DNA from: Vibrio spartinae
GTDB lineage: Bacteria; Pseudomonadota; Gammaproteobacteria; Enterobacterales; Vibrionaceae
Direction: 5' to 3'
Assembly (NCBI RefSeq): GCF_024347135.1
Contig: NZ_AP024907.1
Location: 735,001 to 799,000 of the forward strand
Length of the DNA: 64,000 nt
The position numbers and the translations under genes are program-made. The notes beneath the pieces are model-generated. The model saw nothing but the letters and a program-made list of their open reading frames with translations. It was not told where the DNA came from and did not search any database. Positions 40,722 through 49,543 of this stretch are shown in pieces (within the stretch, counting starts at the first letter, position 1; every line of letters begins with the position of its first letter).

Positions 40722-41009
40722 TCAGCTGTACGCTACAAAGTTAAAAGCAGCCTCTTTTGTATCAGCATCTAGGTTTTCAATACTGAGAGTAAAGCCACTA
40801 GTTGAAACATTTTTTAATGAGACTGCTACGGTATAGGTCTCGCTAGAAAAGTTCGATGTATCAGGCGTAGCAATCACGACAGGGGTTGATGTAAATTTAC
40901 CTGAATCGAAAAATACTTTATAAAGCCCGTTACTATGTTTTTCTGATTGAAAACCACTACCGATTTCTACTGTACCGGTGTGAGACACTCTTCCTATTAA
41001 TTGAGTCAT
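40722..41009 (-). CDS. 95-residue H-type-lectin-like protein
   Basis: Starts MTQLIGRVSHTGTVEIGSGF at 41009 with GGAGAAA upstream (the frame is open 12 codons further). The pattern YKVFFDSGKFTSTPVVIATP, then VSTSGFTLSIENLD and FNFVAYS, fits the H-type lectin fold seen in phage fibres. It is a separate unit between the ATPase gene and the virion operon, with its own terminator, so it may be a host-binding protein or a lysogenic conversion gene. The gap 41010-41116 holds only its leader. Confidence 0.5.
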   Translation of the reverse strand: MTQLIGRVSHTGTVEIGSGFQSEKHSNGLYKVFFDSGKFTSTPVVIATPDTSNFSSETYTVAVSLKNVSTSGFTLSIENLDADTKEAAFNFVAYS

Positions 41010-41116
41010 TATATTTTTCTCCAAAAAGACGTTTTGTGAATACATTAGGTGTTACTTTGATATGTAACTCATTTAATATAGTTCACATTCGCTGTGTGTC
41101 TAATAGGTCTAGTAAC

Positions 41117-41776
41117 TCACCATCGGAGCGCCCCTTTTTGATAGGCTTTTCCATCCTGTAGCAGATACTCAAGCGGGTTTAACCGGTCGATTTCATCGGC
41201 TGATATACCAGTCATTTTTTCTAAATAAATCGCACTGGTATGGGTTTTTTGCATCATTACACAGGCATGCTGACAGTTATCAATGATGGTTTTGGAAACC
41301 TCCTGACCGCGCTGAAACAGGTTAATCGAATGCAGGTTGAACTTGCGCCCCAGTCGCAAAATTTTGCCATGATAACCGGTGGCTTTCCCTGCATTCTCGC
41401 TGTGCTCGGCCACTTCTTCACAAATGATTTTGAGCGGCTTTGGATGTTTACCATTGCCGCAGCCCCAAACCACCCGACAAAAGCGGTCAAAGTCTTTGAC
41501 GGTGGTTTCATGCTTCGGTTGGTAGGCAATCTTAAACCCCTGCCGTGTTTTACGTCCTGCAATCATGGCGGTGGCAAAGTCTTTAATGTTGTCATACCCC
41601 CGAACGACTCGCCCCGCCAGTGTGCCGGTATAGTCCCCGACCGGATCAAAGATAGCGACTTGATCGGTTGCGTGGATGAAGAGTTTCTTTGCGGCTGAGG
41701 TCTTACCGCTGCCACTCATCCCGACCGCATAGACATGACCATTGTGCAGCGCATTATTAGGGTTAATCGGCTGCAT
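41117..41776 (-). CDS. Genome-packaging ATPase, PM2 P9 / FtsK-HerA type
   Basis: 219 residues from MQPINPNNALHNGHVYAVG at 41776 (GGAGAG upstream). Walker A GMSGSGKT at about 19-26; the Walker B-like strand PLKIICEEVAEHS with acidic residues at about 120; then LGRKFNLHSINLFQRGQEVSK, resembling the A32/P9-specific third motif with Gln. This matches packaging ATPases of membrane-containing phages, which push dsDNA through a unique vertex. A longer start (51 bases upstream) would overlap the preceding gene further. Confidence 0.75.
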   Translation of the reverse strand: MQPINPNNALHNGHVYAVGMSGSGKTSAAKKLFIHATDQVAIFDPVGDYTGTLAGRVVRGYDNIKDFATAMIAGRKTRQGFKIAYQPKHETTVKDFDRFCRVVWGCGNGKHPKPLKIICEEVAEHSENAGKATGYHGKILRLGRKFNLHSINLFQRGQEVSKTIIDNCQHACVMMQKTHTSAIYLEKMTGISADEIDRLNPLEYLLQDGKAYQKGALRW

Positions 41777-42245
41777 GGTCTGGCTCTCCGTCCTCTTTGG
41801 CCGCTTGGATTTCTTTGGCTCGGTCAAGGGCTTTGAGTTCTTTCACTTGGTGATACGATGAAAAACCGAGCGCCCCCGCAGCCATGACAAAGGTCAGCTC
41901 TTCTTTGTACTGGATAAGCCACGGGGGAAGCTCGCCCCCGTATTTGACAAACAGCGGTGCGGCAGCCCCTGCAACGCCTTTAACCTGAGCTTCATCAAAT
42001 ACAAAATCTTTGTGAACGAATTGCCGGATCACTTCTTCAGTGACGCCCATCACCGCCATTGACGTCGCTTCACCTGCTGCCAGTGCTGCCGCTTCTTTGG
42101 GATCGGTTTTGGTTATAGCTTCATCAGGGTTAAAATCCTGCTCGGTGATTTCACTCAGTAATGCATCTTCATCGGCTTTTGAATGGGTTTCGAAACCGAT
42201 CTCATGTTGTGCATCATTTTCTGAATATTCCGTTAGATTTTCCAT
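41763..42245 (-). CDS. 160-residue unknown early protein
   Basis: An acidic N-terminal region (MENLTEYSENDAQHEIGFET), an Ala-rich helical middle and a hydrophobic segment (LTFVMAAGALGFSSYHQV), then a charged tail. It overlaps the ATPase gene by 14 bases and shares one base with the upstream stop. Possibly a membrane partner of the packaging ATPase; inferred from position only. Confidence 0.5.
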   Translation of the reverse strand: MENLTEYSENDAQHEIGFETHSKADEDALLSEITEQDFNPDEAITKTDPKEAAALAAGEATSMAVMGVTEEVIRQFVHKDFVFDEAQVKGVAGAAAPLFVKYGGELPPWLIQYKEELTFVMAAGALGFSSYHQVKELKALDRAKEIQAAKEDGEPDHAAD

Positions 42246-42640
42246 TAAGACACCACCTTGATTGCTTTAATCAGACCCCCGAACACCACGCCTAAAGCGC
42301 CCCCTAATCCCATACAGGCGAGGGTGGTCATTGGCTTTGATTGTGTTTCTGGTTGAGGCTCCTGATTGGGTTTATTTTCCGTTTGTTTTTCCGTCTGGAT
42401 TGGCAATGATTGCGGCTCAGGCTCCGATTGGTGCATCGCTTCAACTTCAGCCTGAACGATTTCAAGGGGCTGAAAGGCTTTCATTTCCGCTTGGGCTGCT
42501 TTGCCGGTTCGGGTATCAGGGCCACAATCACAGCGACCGTGAACAAAGGCTGAGCGTTTGCCTTTGCCTTGCTTAATCGCTTTGGGGTGTTTGCAGGTAT
42601 GACAAACCACATACCCCAGAATATCGTCAGATTCAGTCAT
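42245..42640 (-). CDS. 131-residue protein with Cys knuckles and C-terminal membrane helix
   Basis: The N-terminus has VVCHTCKHPKAIKQGKGKRS and GRCDCGP, four Cys arranged like a zinc ribbon; a Pro/Gln/Glu-rich linker follows; the end is a membrane helix (LACMGLGGALGVVFGGLIKA). It could tether DNA or the packaging machinery to the virion membrane. Family unknown. Confidence 0.55.
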   Translation of the reverse strand: MTESDDILGYVVCHTCKHPKAIKQGKGKRSAFVHGRCDCGPDTRTGKAAQAEMKAFQPLEIVQAEVEAMHQSEPEPQSLPIQTEKQTENKPNQEPQPETQSKPMTTLACMGLGGALGVVFGGLIKAIKVVS

Positions 42641-42812
42641 GTTTTATTTCTCCTTCAAGTGTGGTGAGTCGGTGATTAAATGCTTTCAATAACCAAATGG
42701 TTTTAGTGAGCCACGGCTTGATGAACCCGAAGCCTAACGGGGGCTTATAGGCTTGTGCTTCGGTGTCCATCTCTTCCAGTAATTGGCTTGTTTTTGCTTG
42801 TAGTTTGCTCAT
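42633..42812 (-). CDS. 59-residue unknown protein
   Basis: Begins MSKLQAKTSQLLEEMDTEAQ, central FGFIKPWLTKTIWLLKAFNH, ends TLEGEIKHD. The start at 42812 has AGGT upstream and lies directly after the replication gene; the stop overlaps the next gene by 8 bases. Mostly helical. No family recognised. Confidence 0.5.
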   Translation of the reverse strand: MSKLQAKTSQLLEEMDTEAQAYKPPLGFGFIKPWLTKTIWLLKAFNHRLTTLEGEIKHD

Positions 42813-42814
42813 GT

Positions 42815-44827
42815 TTACCTGTCTGTAACGGTGGTTAATCGGTGATTGCTGAGTTTCAGGGAGACATAGCGGTCAATGGCTATCGTTGCTCCGCGCATCA
42901 ACGGGGCAATCAGACACTGAACCCCTTTCACGCTCCATCCGGTGGCCTCGATGAGCGCCTTTTCAAGGGGTGAAATTTCCTTTTCTAAGGGAGGGTTACA
43001 CTTATTTTCAGTGCTCCAAGGGGAAGCGCGCCGCGCTTCTTGCAGACGCTGAACATCTTTCTTTTTTACAAGACTGTAACGGGTGGCGCAGGTTTTGATG
43101 ATTTTTCCGAGCCAGTTCACACCAATGACCCGTTTCACGGTATCCCCGTATTGGTTGAAGTTTTCTTCATAAGCAAGCTTGGCTTTTGCGCCCAACTCGC
43201 AAAACCCTTTCCAACGGGATTGATCGGCATGGTCACGCAAGGTTTCCAACTCTTCATCAAAGGCGGTATCGACCGCGCTTGCCCGTCGCAATTGCCGCCA
43301 CAACCCCACAGCAGGGGAGCCGGATTGTGAAAACTGTTTGATACGATGGGTTGAAGCCCATGCTCTGGCCGAGAATGCCGACTCTTCGGCATCATTTTCA
43401 GGCATGTGTGAGCCGTTAATATTCTTTGAGATGTATTTGATGATGTAGCCGGTCGCGGTGCCTTTAGCCGGATCGCTGTATTCAACTTTGATGCGGTGTG
43501 ATTTGTGAAACTGGCCGCCAATCATTAACTCGTCGCGGTCTTCCTCGGTGGCGATTTCCTCACAGATACGCACAAAAGCAGCCTTCTGGCTGGGATGAAC
43601 GTATAAAAACATATGTGCGTGGGGTGTGCCGTCTTTGTGCGGCTCCGCGACTCTCAGGCCGAACCAGTCAATCTCATGTTTTTTGAACAGGGCACGGGCG
43701 CGTTTCCATTGCTCCATAATGTTCTGATGGGCTTCTTTCGGTGTGCAGCCGTTCCATTGACTGGAATTGCGGTGATATTTGGACGGGAGTGTCCACGTCA
43801 TAAATACGCCCTCATAACCCAAGTCAATCGCGCGCTCTTCATCGCCACGGGAGCGAACCACTAATTCAATCCGTCGGTTTTCTTGGTTGGCGGTGGTACG
43901 CTTGACGACTTCCTCTAAATCAAAGGCGGTGCCGGTCTCTGGGTCGAAGACGGCCATTGATTCGATAAACCGCTTTGCTTCTCCCTGTTTCTGACGCCAG
44001 CGGGCAAACGAACGACGGGAAATATATTTGCGTTGTCCCTGATTAGCTCCGACCCGATCAAGGGCGATTTGTGAATATTCGATATATTGGGTGCGTAAAA
44101 ACCGGAATTTACGCGCCAGATAATCGACATCGAGGCAGCGACGGATCGCCCGCTCTAATTCGCGCTCGGCTTCTCGGATATTCGCGTGATGTTTGCGGAT
44201 TTGTGGCGGCTTGATATGGAGCTGAAACAGCTTATCACTGATTGCTGAAAATACCGCATATAATGCGTCAAGGTATCCATTTTCTGTTGCTTCATCAATA
44301 GAAATACTGCCCATGATTGCGGTGAATTCATGGGTGAGGTTCCATGCAAGGCGCTCAATTTGCTCATCACTCATCAGGGTGTCATGATCGAGCGATACGG
44401 TTTGATGACCGAGTGTGACAGGGGGTGCCGGTGCATTTTTACGGGCATCGACAAAAGGAAATTTTTTCTCAATCAGCGGGGCGAATTTCAGGCCATGCCG
44501 GACGGCATCATTGACCGCTAATTCGATATTCTTACGCGTCGGGTTCGCCCGTTTCCGTCGCCTGTAGATCTGATGCTGGATATCTTCCTGCACGATTTTC
44601 GGCAGACGGGGCATAAAGTGGCGTGAAAATGTTGTGCCGTTCTCGAACGTATCCCGCTTTGCTGCGTCTTTTTCGGCTGCATTGTGCTGATCGCCTTTTG
44701 CCTCAGCCAGCCGAAGAGCAGCCGAGAGATAAGGCGAATCAGGGCGCACCTGATACACATCAATCAGGTGTTTTTTACGCAAAGTGCGATGGATATGATG
44801 ACCAATAAAAGAAGCGGTATATTTCAT
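42815..44827 (-). CDS. Rolling-circle replication initiator, phage GPA / PM2 P12 type
   Basis: 670-residue HUH endonuclease (Phage_GPA type). Motif 1 FMTWTLPSKYH (about 342-352), the metal-binding HAH in GTPHAHMFLYVHP (about 400-412), and two catalytic Tyr in GYIIKYISKN (Tyr 461 and 465), the two-tyrosine arrangement of phiX174 gene A and P2 A. It would nick the origin and drive rolling-circle replication of a circular dsDNA genome; PM2 uses a protein of this kind (P12, about 634 residues from memory). The start overlaps the upstream stop. Confidence 0.85.
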   Translation of the reverse strand: MKYTASFIGHHIHRTLRKKHLIDVYQVRPDSPYLSAALRLAEAKGDQHNAAEKDAAKRDTFENGTTFSRHFMPRLPKIVQEDIQHQIYRRRKRANPTRKNIELAVNDAVRHGLKFAPLIEKKFPFVDARKNAPAPPVTLGHQTVSLDHDTLMSDEQIERLAWNLTHEFTAIMGSISIDEATENGYLDALYAVFSAISDKLFQLHIKPPQIRKHHANIREAERELERAIRRCLDVDYLARKFRFLRTQYIEYSQIALDRVGANQGQRKYISRRSFARWRQKQGEAKRFIESMAVFDPETGTAFDLEEVVKRTTANQENRRIELVVRSRGDEERAIDLGYEGVFMTWTLPSKYHRNSSQWNGCTPKEAHQNIMEQWKRARALFKKHEIDWFGLRVAEPHKDGTPHAHMFLYVHPSQKAAFVRICEEIATEEDRDELMIGGQFHKSHRIKVEYSDPAKGTATGYIIKYISKNINGSHMPENDAEESAFSARAWASTHRIKQFSQSGSPAVGLWRQLRRASAVDTAFDEELETLRDHADQSRWKGFCELGAKAKLAYEENFNQYGDTVKRVIGVNWLGKIIKTCATRYSLVKKKDVQRLQEARRASPWSTENKCNPPLEKEISPLEKALIEATGWSVKGVQCLIAPLMRGATIAIDRYVSLKLSNHRLTTVTDR

Positions 44828-45003
44828 TATTTTTGTGGCGTTAAACCGTGTTTCTCGCGTAGTTTCTGGATTAAGAAAAGGTTTCGTTTACGTTGCTGCT
44901 CCGTCATTGCGGCACCGGTGACCATGTCAGGACAGGGTTTGTGATAAGGTGCCAGATAATCGGAGTTGTGCCCCTTGGGTAGGGTATAACTCACATCATC
45001 CAT
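44827..45003 (-). CDS. 58-residue unknown early protein
   Basis: Begins MDDVSYTLPKGHNSDYLAPY, ends EKHGLTPQK; polar, with a basic helical C-terminus. Its start overlaps the preceding stop by 8 bases and its stop overlaps the replication gene start, so it belongs to the early operon. No family recognised. Confidence 0.55.
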   Translation of the reverse strand: MDDVSYTLPKGHNSDYLAPYHKPCPDMVTGAAMTEQQRKRNLFLIQKLREKHGLTPQK

Positions 45004-45193
45004 AGAATTGTACCTCTATATCGTCCGCCTGTTCCCCCTCAGCCATTCCAATGATATCGCCGTGAAAGGAGTGCAGCGCGAGCCACTCGCCCCCGTTTAC
45101 CCGTTTGATTTCATCGATGAATACGTTGATGTTTCCGACTTGGCAGACAATGCCGCCCGTCATGCTTTTACGGTATTTGATTTCGTGTTTCAT
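44996..45193 (-). CDS. 65-residue unknown early protein
   Basis: Begins MKHEIKYRKSMTGGIVCQVG, beta-rich and acidic at the end (DDIEVQFYG). It overlaps both neighbours by 4 to 8 bases. No family recognised. Confidence 0.55.
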   Translation of the reverse strand: MKHEIKYRKSMTGGIVCQVGNINVFIDEIKRVNGGEWLALHSFHGDIIGMAEGEQADDIEVQFYG

Positions 45194-45417
45194 GCTTCAC
45201 TATCCAACAGTTTTCTTTTTCTTGGCGGGATGGGCAGCATGATCTGATTTGCTGCAATCCGTCGGTCAAACTCAAGTTTGTTGATCAATACCAATCCGCC
45301 TGATTGCTCCTGTGGAATGGTGGGAATGATGCAGTCATTGATTAGCTCTTTGACTTTGGTGCGGCTCATTCCGGTTTCTTCACAGAATTTATTGATTGTC
45401 TGAACGCTTGCAGACAT
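45190..45417 (-). CDS. Small helix-turn-helix regulator (Cro/excisionase-like)
   Basis: 75 residues; the N-terminal half INKFCEETGMSRTKVKELIN reads as a helix-turn-helix of the MerR/excisionase kind, followed by a basic region (PPRKRKLLDSEA). It is the first gene of the leftward early operon, divergent from the repressor across the operator region, the classic place of Cro or a Cox-type regulator. Confidence 0.65.
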   Translation of the reverse strand: MSASVQTINKFCEETGMSRTKVKELINDCIIPTIPQEQSGGLVLINKLEFDRRIAANQIMLPIPPRKRKLLDSEA

Positions 45418-45463
45418 GGATCAAACCTCCTAATATCGGGCGTAATCGGTTTTTTAATATGTT

Positions 45464-45537
45464 GCGCGATTATCCGTGCGTTTTTTAATTTATTTCAAAT
45501 ATCCGCCCTAGTCAACTTATTGCGCGGATATCCGTGC
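45464..45537. promoter_or_regulatory. Operators and leftward early promoter
   Basis: Two near-identical dyads, GCGCGATTATCCGTGC (45464-45479) and GCGCGGATATCCGTGC (45522-45537), and a half-site ATATCCGCCC (45498-45508 region) lie between divergent regulators. A leftward promoter is readable: TTGACT (45515-45510), a 17-base spacer, TAAATT (45492-45487); the two dyads sit just upstream of the -35 and just downstream of the -10, and the half-site is in the spacer. Confidence 0.75.
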
Positions 45538-45560
45538 GAACAATTTGGAAGGTTTGGCCT

Positions 45561-46214
45561 ATGTTATTGATGGATAAAAATAAAATGTACTTAAAAAATT
45601 TCCATTTAAGACTGAAAGAGGCATTAGGAGAACATTCTTATCGCTCTTTTTCTGAAATGAGTGGTGTCTCTGCCACAACCCTGCGCGATTATGTGAACGA
45701 AAAAAGCTATCCAACGCTTGATCGATTAGTTGCGATTTCTGATGCTTCTGGGAAGTCATTAGAATGGTTAACCACAGGCGAAATCCCAGATGAAAATATG
45801 GTCATTATTTACCAATATGATCTCCGGGTGAGTGCCGGAAATGGTGCATTGGTTGAGCATGAAAATCCTGTTGCTGAATTTCGCTTTAGTGCTGATTGGT
45901 TACGTCAGCAGGGGTTACATGGTAAGAGGCTCTCTATTGTTCAAGTCATGGGCGATAGTATGGAACCCAGCCTTTATGACGGGGATTTGATTCTGGTTCG
46001 TCATGATGAAGTACGAGACGGGCTTTGTGTGATTCGGATTGATAATGATGTCTTAGTCAAACGGGTTCAATATGACTACGCGGAAGGGAAATTCCTGATT
46101 TCAAGCGATAACGAGCGGTATAAAAATATTGAATTGAGTAAAGATTTTAAAGGGGATTTTAAAATCATTGGTCAGGTTGTCCGTGTGTTGCAGAGAGTGA
46201 AGCAAGTTGCATGA
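45561..46214 (+). CDS. LexA/CI-type phage repressor
   Basis: 217 residues from the ATG at 45561 (GGAAGG 8 bases upstream; a GTG at 45534 lies inside an operator and is rejected). It has an N-terminal XRE helix-turn-helix (about 27-58), a cleavage site SAGNG (Ala92-Gly93), and S24 peptidase domain with catalytic Ser in VMGDSMEPSL (about 133) and Lys in VLVKRV (about 167). RecA-triggered self-cleavage and hence SOS induction is expected. It is coupled to the integrase by ATGA. Confidence 0.88.
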   Translation: MLLMDKNKMYLKNFHLRLKEALGEHSYRSFSEMSGVSATTLRDYVNEKSYPTLDRLVAISDASGKSLEWLTTGEIPDENMVIIYQYDLRVSAGNGALVEHENPVAEFRFSADWLRQQGLHGKRLSIVQVMGDSMEPSLYDGDLILVRHDEVRDGLCVIRIDNDVLVKRVQYDYAEGKFLISSDNERYKNIELSKDFKGDFKIIGQVVRVLQRVKQVA

Positions 46215-47164
46215 TAAAGCCGAGTGAATGGGGGTTTTTTACCACCCATGATCCAAACCGTTTTTTTGCTCGCGAACGGGATGCCAAGAACCACGAAATC
46301 ACCCTGACATTACGTGATGAAGAGTTGCACCCGAATCGGGATACCCGACGGCTCGATGAAATGGTCAGTATTTGGTATCGGCTACACGGTAAGACGCTTC
46401 GTGATCATATCCGTTTGAGAAAACTCCTTTATCGAATGTCTGAACGGCTCGGTAATCCGATAGCCTCCGACCTGACTAATGAACATTTTGCCAAGTACCG
46501 CGAGCAGCGCACACAGGAAGTCAGTACAACCACTGCGAACCGAGAACATGCCTATTTACGGGCAATGTTCAATGAGCTTAAGCGCCTCGGTGTGATCGAT
46601 TATGACAACCCCGTCCAACATATCCGCCAGTTCAAAGAGCGAGAAGGGGAGCTTCGTTTTCTCAGTCATGATGAGATCGCAACCCTGTTACATGCCTGTC
46701 AGCTATCCAGTAATGAATCCCTGATCTATGTGGTTAAGGTCTGCCTTGCCACCGGTGCCCGTTGGAGTGAGGCCGAAAACCTGAAAGCGTCACAGGTGGC
46801 CGGAGGGAAAATTACCTTCCTCAATACCAAGTCAGGCAAGAACCGCACAGTGCCGATCAATGATATTTTATTTAATGAATTGAAAGGCCTTGGTAAAGTA
46901 GGGGATGAGAAACTATTTTTACATAGCTTGAGTGCATTTCGTAAAGCAGTTGCCCGAGCACAGATTCAGTTACCGAAAGGGCAGATGTCTCATGTGCTCC
47001 GCCATACCTTTGCGAGTCACTTTGTGATGCAAGGGGGCAATATTGTTGTACTGAAAGATATTCTCGGCCATAGCGAGATCTCCACAACCATGCGTTATTC
47101 ACACCTTGCACCAAGTCATTTAAGTGATGCGGTGCAACTTAATCCACTAAATCAACATCAATAA
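46211..47164 (+). CDS. int: Tyrosine integrase, P2-like
   Basis: 317 residues with an N-terminal SAM-like core-binding domain (about 50-135) and the catalytic domain. Active-site residues are readable: Arg184 (TGARWSE), Lys207, His261 and Arg264 (SHVLRHTF), His287 (LGHSEI), Tyr296 (MRYSHLA). It is transcribed with the repressor, so integrase is made in the lysogen. It lies near the right attachment site. No separate excisionase is certain, but the gene at 45190 is a candidate. Confidence 0.92.
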   Translation: MIKPSEWGFFTTHDPNRFFARERDAKNHEITLTLRDEELHPNRDTRRLDEMVSIWYRLHGKTLRDHIRLRKLLYRMSERLGNPIASDLTNEHFAKYREQRTQEVSTTTANREHAYLRAMFNELKRLGVIDYDNPVQHIRQFKEREGELRFLSHDEIATLLHACQLSSNESLIYVVKVCLATGARWSEAENLKASQVAGGKITFLNTKSGKNRTVPINDILFNELKGLGKVGDEKLFLHSLSAFRKAVARAQIQLPKGQMSHVLRHTFASHFVMQGGNIVVLKDILGHSEISTTMRYSHLAPSHLSDAVQLNPLNQHQ

Positions 47165-47179
47165 TCGTCAGAGGTATAA

Positions 47180-47620
47180 ATGAAATATTTTCTTTTTCTA
47201 GTTTTTGCTGCATCTTTTTCTGTGAATGCGAATGTATGGGATACGCTGAAAGAAACACCGGCTACCAAGTATGACATTGGGCGGGTTTATTTTGATATCG
47301 GTGCTTATGAGATGTCTAAAACACTCGAAGGTCAAGATGTTGGGAAAACTCACTATGAATTCTCTAAAGTGACCAGCCTTGTCTCTGATGGGAAACTAGG
47401 ATTTAAGTTTTCATATCAGGCCCGAGGAAAGTACATTAAGAAAGAAGACTGTAATACTTTCTTATCTATATCAAGAAAGATGTTTCCTTCAAATAAAATT
47501 GTAAATGACATTTGGCCTGAACTGGATGATGCACATAAGAAAGAAATTGTTGATAGTTTAGTCTTTGAAGCTGATTTGATGAATAAAGATAATGGATCTG
47601 TATTGGTTGAGTGTCGGTAG
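47180..47620 (+). CDS. Secreted 146-residue protein of unknown function (cargo)
   Basis: A clear signal peptide (MKYFLFLVFAASFSVNA-NV) is followed by a mature part of about 128 residues with two Cys (KKEDCNTF and VECR) that could form a disulfide. It follows the integrase by 15 bases and ends before a hairpin (47633-47662). AT-rich. Probably a lysogenic conversion gene; no family recognised. Confidence 0.6.
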   Translation: MKYFLFLVFAASFSVNANVWDTLKETPATKYDIGRVYFDIGAYEMSKTLEGQDVGKTHYEFSKVTSLVSDGKLGFKFSYQARGKYIKKEDCNTFLSISRKMFPSNKIVNDIWPELDDAHKKEIVDSLVFEADLMNKDNGSVLVECR

Positions 47621-47632
47621 GCTGTTCTAATC

Positions 47633-47662
47633 GTCTAGGTCACTATTTAGTGTGGCCTAGAC
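47633..47662. terminator. Hairpin after the repressor-integrase unit
   Basis: GTCTAGG / CCTAGAC with inner CACT/AGTG; no T-run follows, so it is a weak terminator. The 47663-47910 stretch is AT-rich and holds no gene that I see apart from the promoter of the next one. Confidence 0.45.
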
Positions 47663-47910
47663 AACCGGACTACTGATTTTTCAATAGATATATTTTTTAT
47701 AGAATTTGTTGGCAAAATCGTTATGAGAAACTATTTTTTATATAGACTGATAGAACTTCATCGACTGAGTTATAGAATGTGATTTCAAAGGTTTAAAAAA
47801 GTTTATTCATGTGATTTATGTTTTTATAAGTTAACTGATTGAAACTGCATCTATAAATAATAAATGAGTAATTCTATCAACTTTTTATTTAATAATTAAG
47901 TGGGTGGAAA

Positions 47911-49035
47911 ATGGTTAGTTATAAAGGGAAGAATAAATTTGGTCTTTCTAGGTATATTCCTACAGATATAAGAAAAAAAATACGTAGAGATGCTGGTTTT
48001 GGTTGTGTCGTTTGTGGTTGTGTACTTATCGAATATGAACATATTGAACCTGAATTCAAAGATGCTTCTGAGCACAACCCAGATAATATGACGATTCTTT
48101 GTCCTATATGCCATGATAGAGTAACCAAAAAAATTATTTCGAAAAGAGATGTTTGGGCGGCAAAAAGAAATCCTAAGGGATTACAGCAAGGTTATGTAAA
48201 CGATTTAATATTTCCGAATACAGATGAACTGGAGTTTTTACTTGGAAGTGTTCAGGTTATAAATGTAGGAATTATTATTAGTATCTATGGTAAACCTCTT
48301 TTTTGGTTTGAAAGTTCAGAAAATAATGAAGAACCATTCACTATTTGTTGTATTTTTTATGGGGTAGGTGGCGAGCCGATTGCATATATTAATCGTAATG
48401 AATATATTGCACTGATTAAAAAGCAAGATATTGTCAGTGTGGCTTCGAGATTAACTATTTCTGATGATAAATATGGATGTATATTAGGGATGTCACGTGA
48501 AGGAGGTAGCCCTATTCATATAACTGAACTTTATATGCAGTATAACAAAATAAAAGTCATGATTAATAATGAAAATAGTCCTTTATATTATGGCAGTGTA
48601 GATACTCCAGATTCTAATTTAAATGGGTTTAATAAGTTTGTTTTTAGTGGTGGTAAGGGGAATAGGAGAGGTGAAGTAAATGCTATTGGTTTAAGCCAAA
48701 TCCCTTGGTGTAAAGAAAACAATAAAATATGTTGGTTGATACGAGCTAATATACATGGTTTGAAGGTGAGAAATAGCATAGGTCATCATAAGGGATGGTT
48801 ATATTCTAATCTGTTAATTAATTTGAAAGGTGAGATAGTTGGTTATATTAAAGATGGGAAAGCATTTAATGTATTTAATGAGTTTATTTCTAATTATAAG
48901 GATGGATTTCTCTCGTATCCTGAAAAACAATATGATGATGGAGAACCGATCTTTATACCAAAGCATTGTCGACAAGGAATATTTTCCAGAACTCAGCAGG
49001 AGTATGATCTGAGCTATCGTTTTTTTGGATTCTGA
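47911..49035 (+). CDS. HNH-nuclease-domain protein, 374 residues (cargo)
   Basis: An N-terminal HNH domain: CVVCGCVLIEYEHIEPEF (first Cys pair and catalytic HI-type His at about residue 48), then HNPDNMTILCPICHDRVTKK (Asn, Cys pair, final His). After it lies an unrecognised region of about 280 residues. Very AT-rich and monocistronic at the edge of the element next to the attachment site, a common place for anti-phage or conversion genes. Role in host defence is a hypothesis. Confidence 0.7.
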   Translation: MVSYKGKNKFGLSRYIPTDIRKKIRRDAGFGCVVCGCVLIEYEHIEPEFKDASEHNPDNMTILCPICHDRVTKKIISKRDVWAAKRNPKGLQQGYVNDLIFPNTDELEFLLGSVQVINVGIIISIYGKPLFWFESSENNEEPFTICCIFYGVGGEPIAYINRNEYIALIKKQDIVSVASRLTISDDKYGCILGMSREGGSPIHITELYMQYNKIKVMINNENSPLYYGSVDTPDSNLNGFNKFVFSGGKGNRRGEVNAIGLSQIPWCKENNKICWLIRANIHGLKVRNSIGHHKGWLYSNLLINLKGEIVGYIKDGKAFNVFNEFISNYKDGFLSYPEKQYDDGEPIFIPKHCRQGIFSRTQQEYDLSYRFFGF

Positions 49036-49235
49036 GTATATAAATGAAAAATATAATATTGTTATTTATATACATTTTTATTTTATAAATATTAAATCAA
49101 ATCAATCTAAGGGAACGATATTCTAGTTAAAATGCTAATTTTTCTTACTATTGATAACTTACATACACCCACATGCGCCCGATATGAAATTTCCCCTTTT
49201 TGTAACCCATTGATTTATTAGCAGGGTGAAGGGTT

Positions 49236-49344
49236 TTCCAAATCCGCGTGTTGGGGGTTCGAATCCCTCCACCCCTGCCATTACAAATTGCATAATTATG
49301 CAAAACGAAACCCGCTCATTGAAGCGGGTTTTTTGTATCTTGAG
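49236..49344 (+). repeat. attR: 109-bp direct repeat, right copy, with tRNA-Trp 3' fragment
   Basis: Exact copy of 34054-34162. Bases 49236-49280 are the 3' part of tRNA-Trp without a 5' half, so no functional tRNA. It is both the right border of the intact element and the left border of the decayed one. Confidence 0.95.
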
Positions 49345-49355
49345 TGGTAACAGGG

Positions 49356-49384
49356 TTGACACAGATCTGTGTGGTGAGTATTTT
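49356..49384 (+). promoter_or_regulatory. Promoter with palindrome, second copy
   Basis: TTGACA (49356-49361), 17-base spacer containing CACAGATCTGTG, then TATTTT (49379-49384). Confidence 0.7.
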
Positions 49385-49543
49385 TTAAACCCACAGGTGT
49401 AGAACCCTGTTTAATTTAACTCAGAAGCATAAAGGCAATTTAAGAGCTTTATGTATTGCTCTCTCATTTCAATATTATGGTGAGTTGGGTAAGGGCGCTT
49501 CGTGCGCGCCGTCTTCTGAGTGGACGGGGTTCTAACCTTATTC

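Noticed and set aside
45421..45540. A CRISPR-like short repeat array, because ATCCGTGCG recurs.
   Set aside because: Only two full copies, each a dyad, placed between divergent regulators; this is an operator region.
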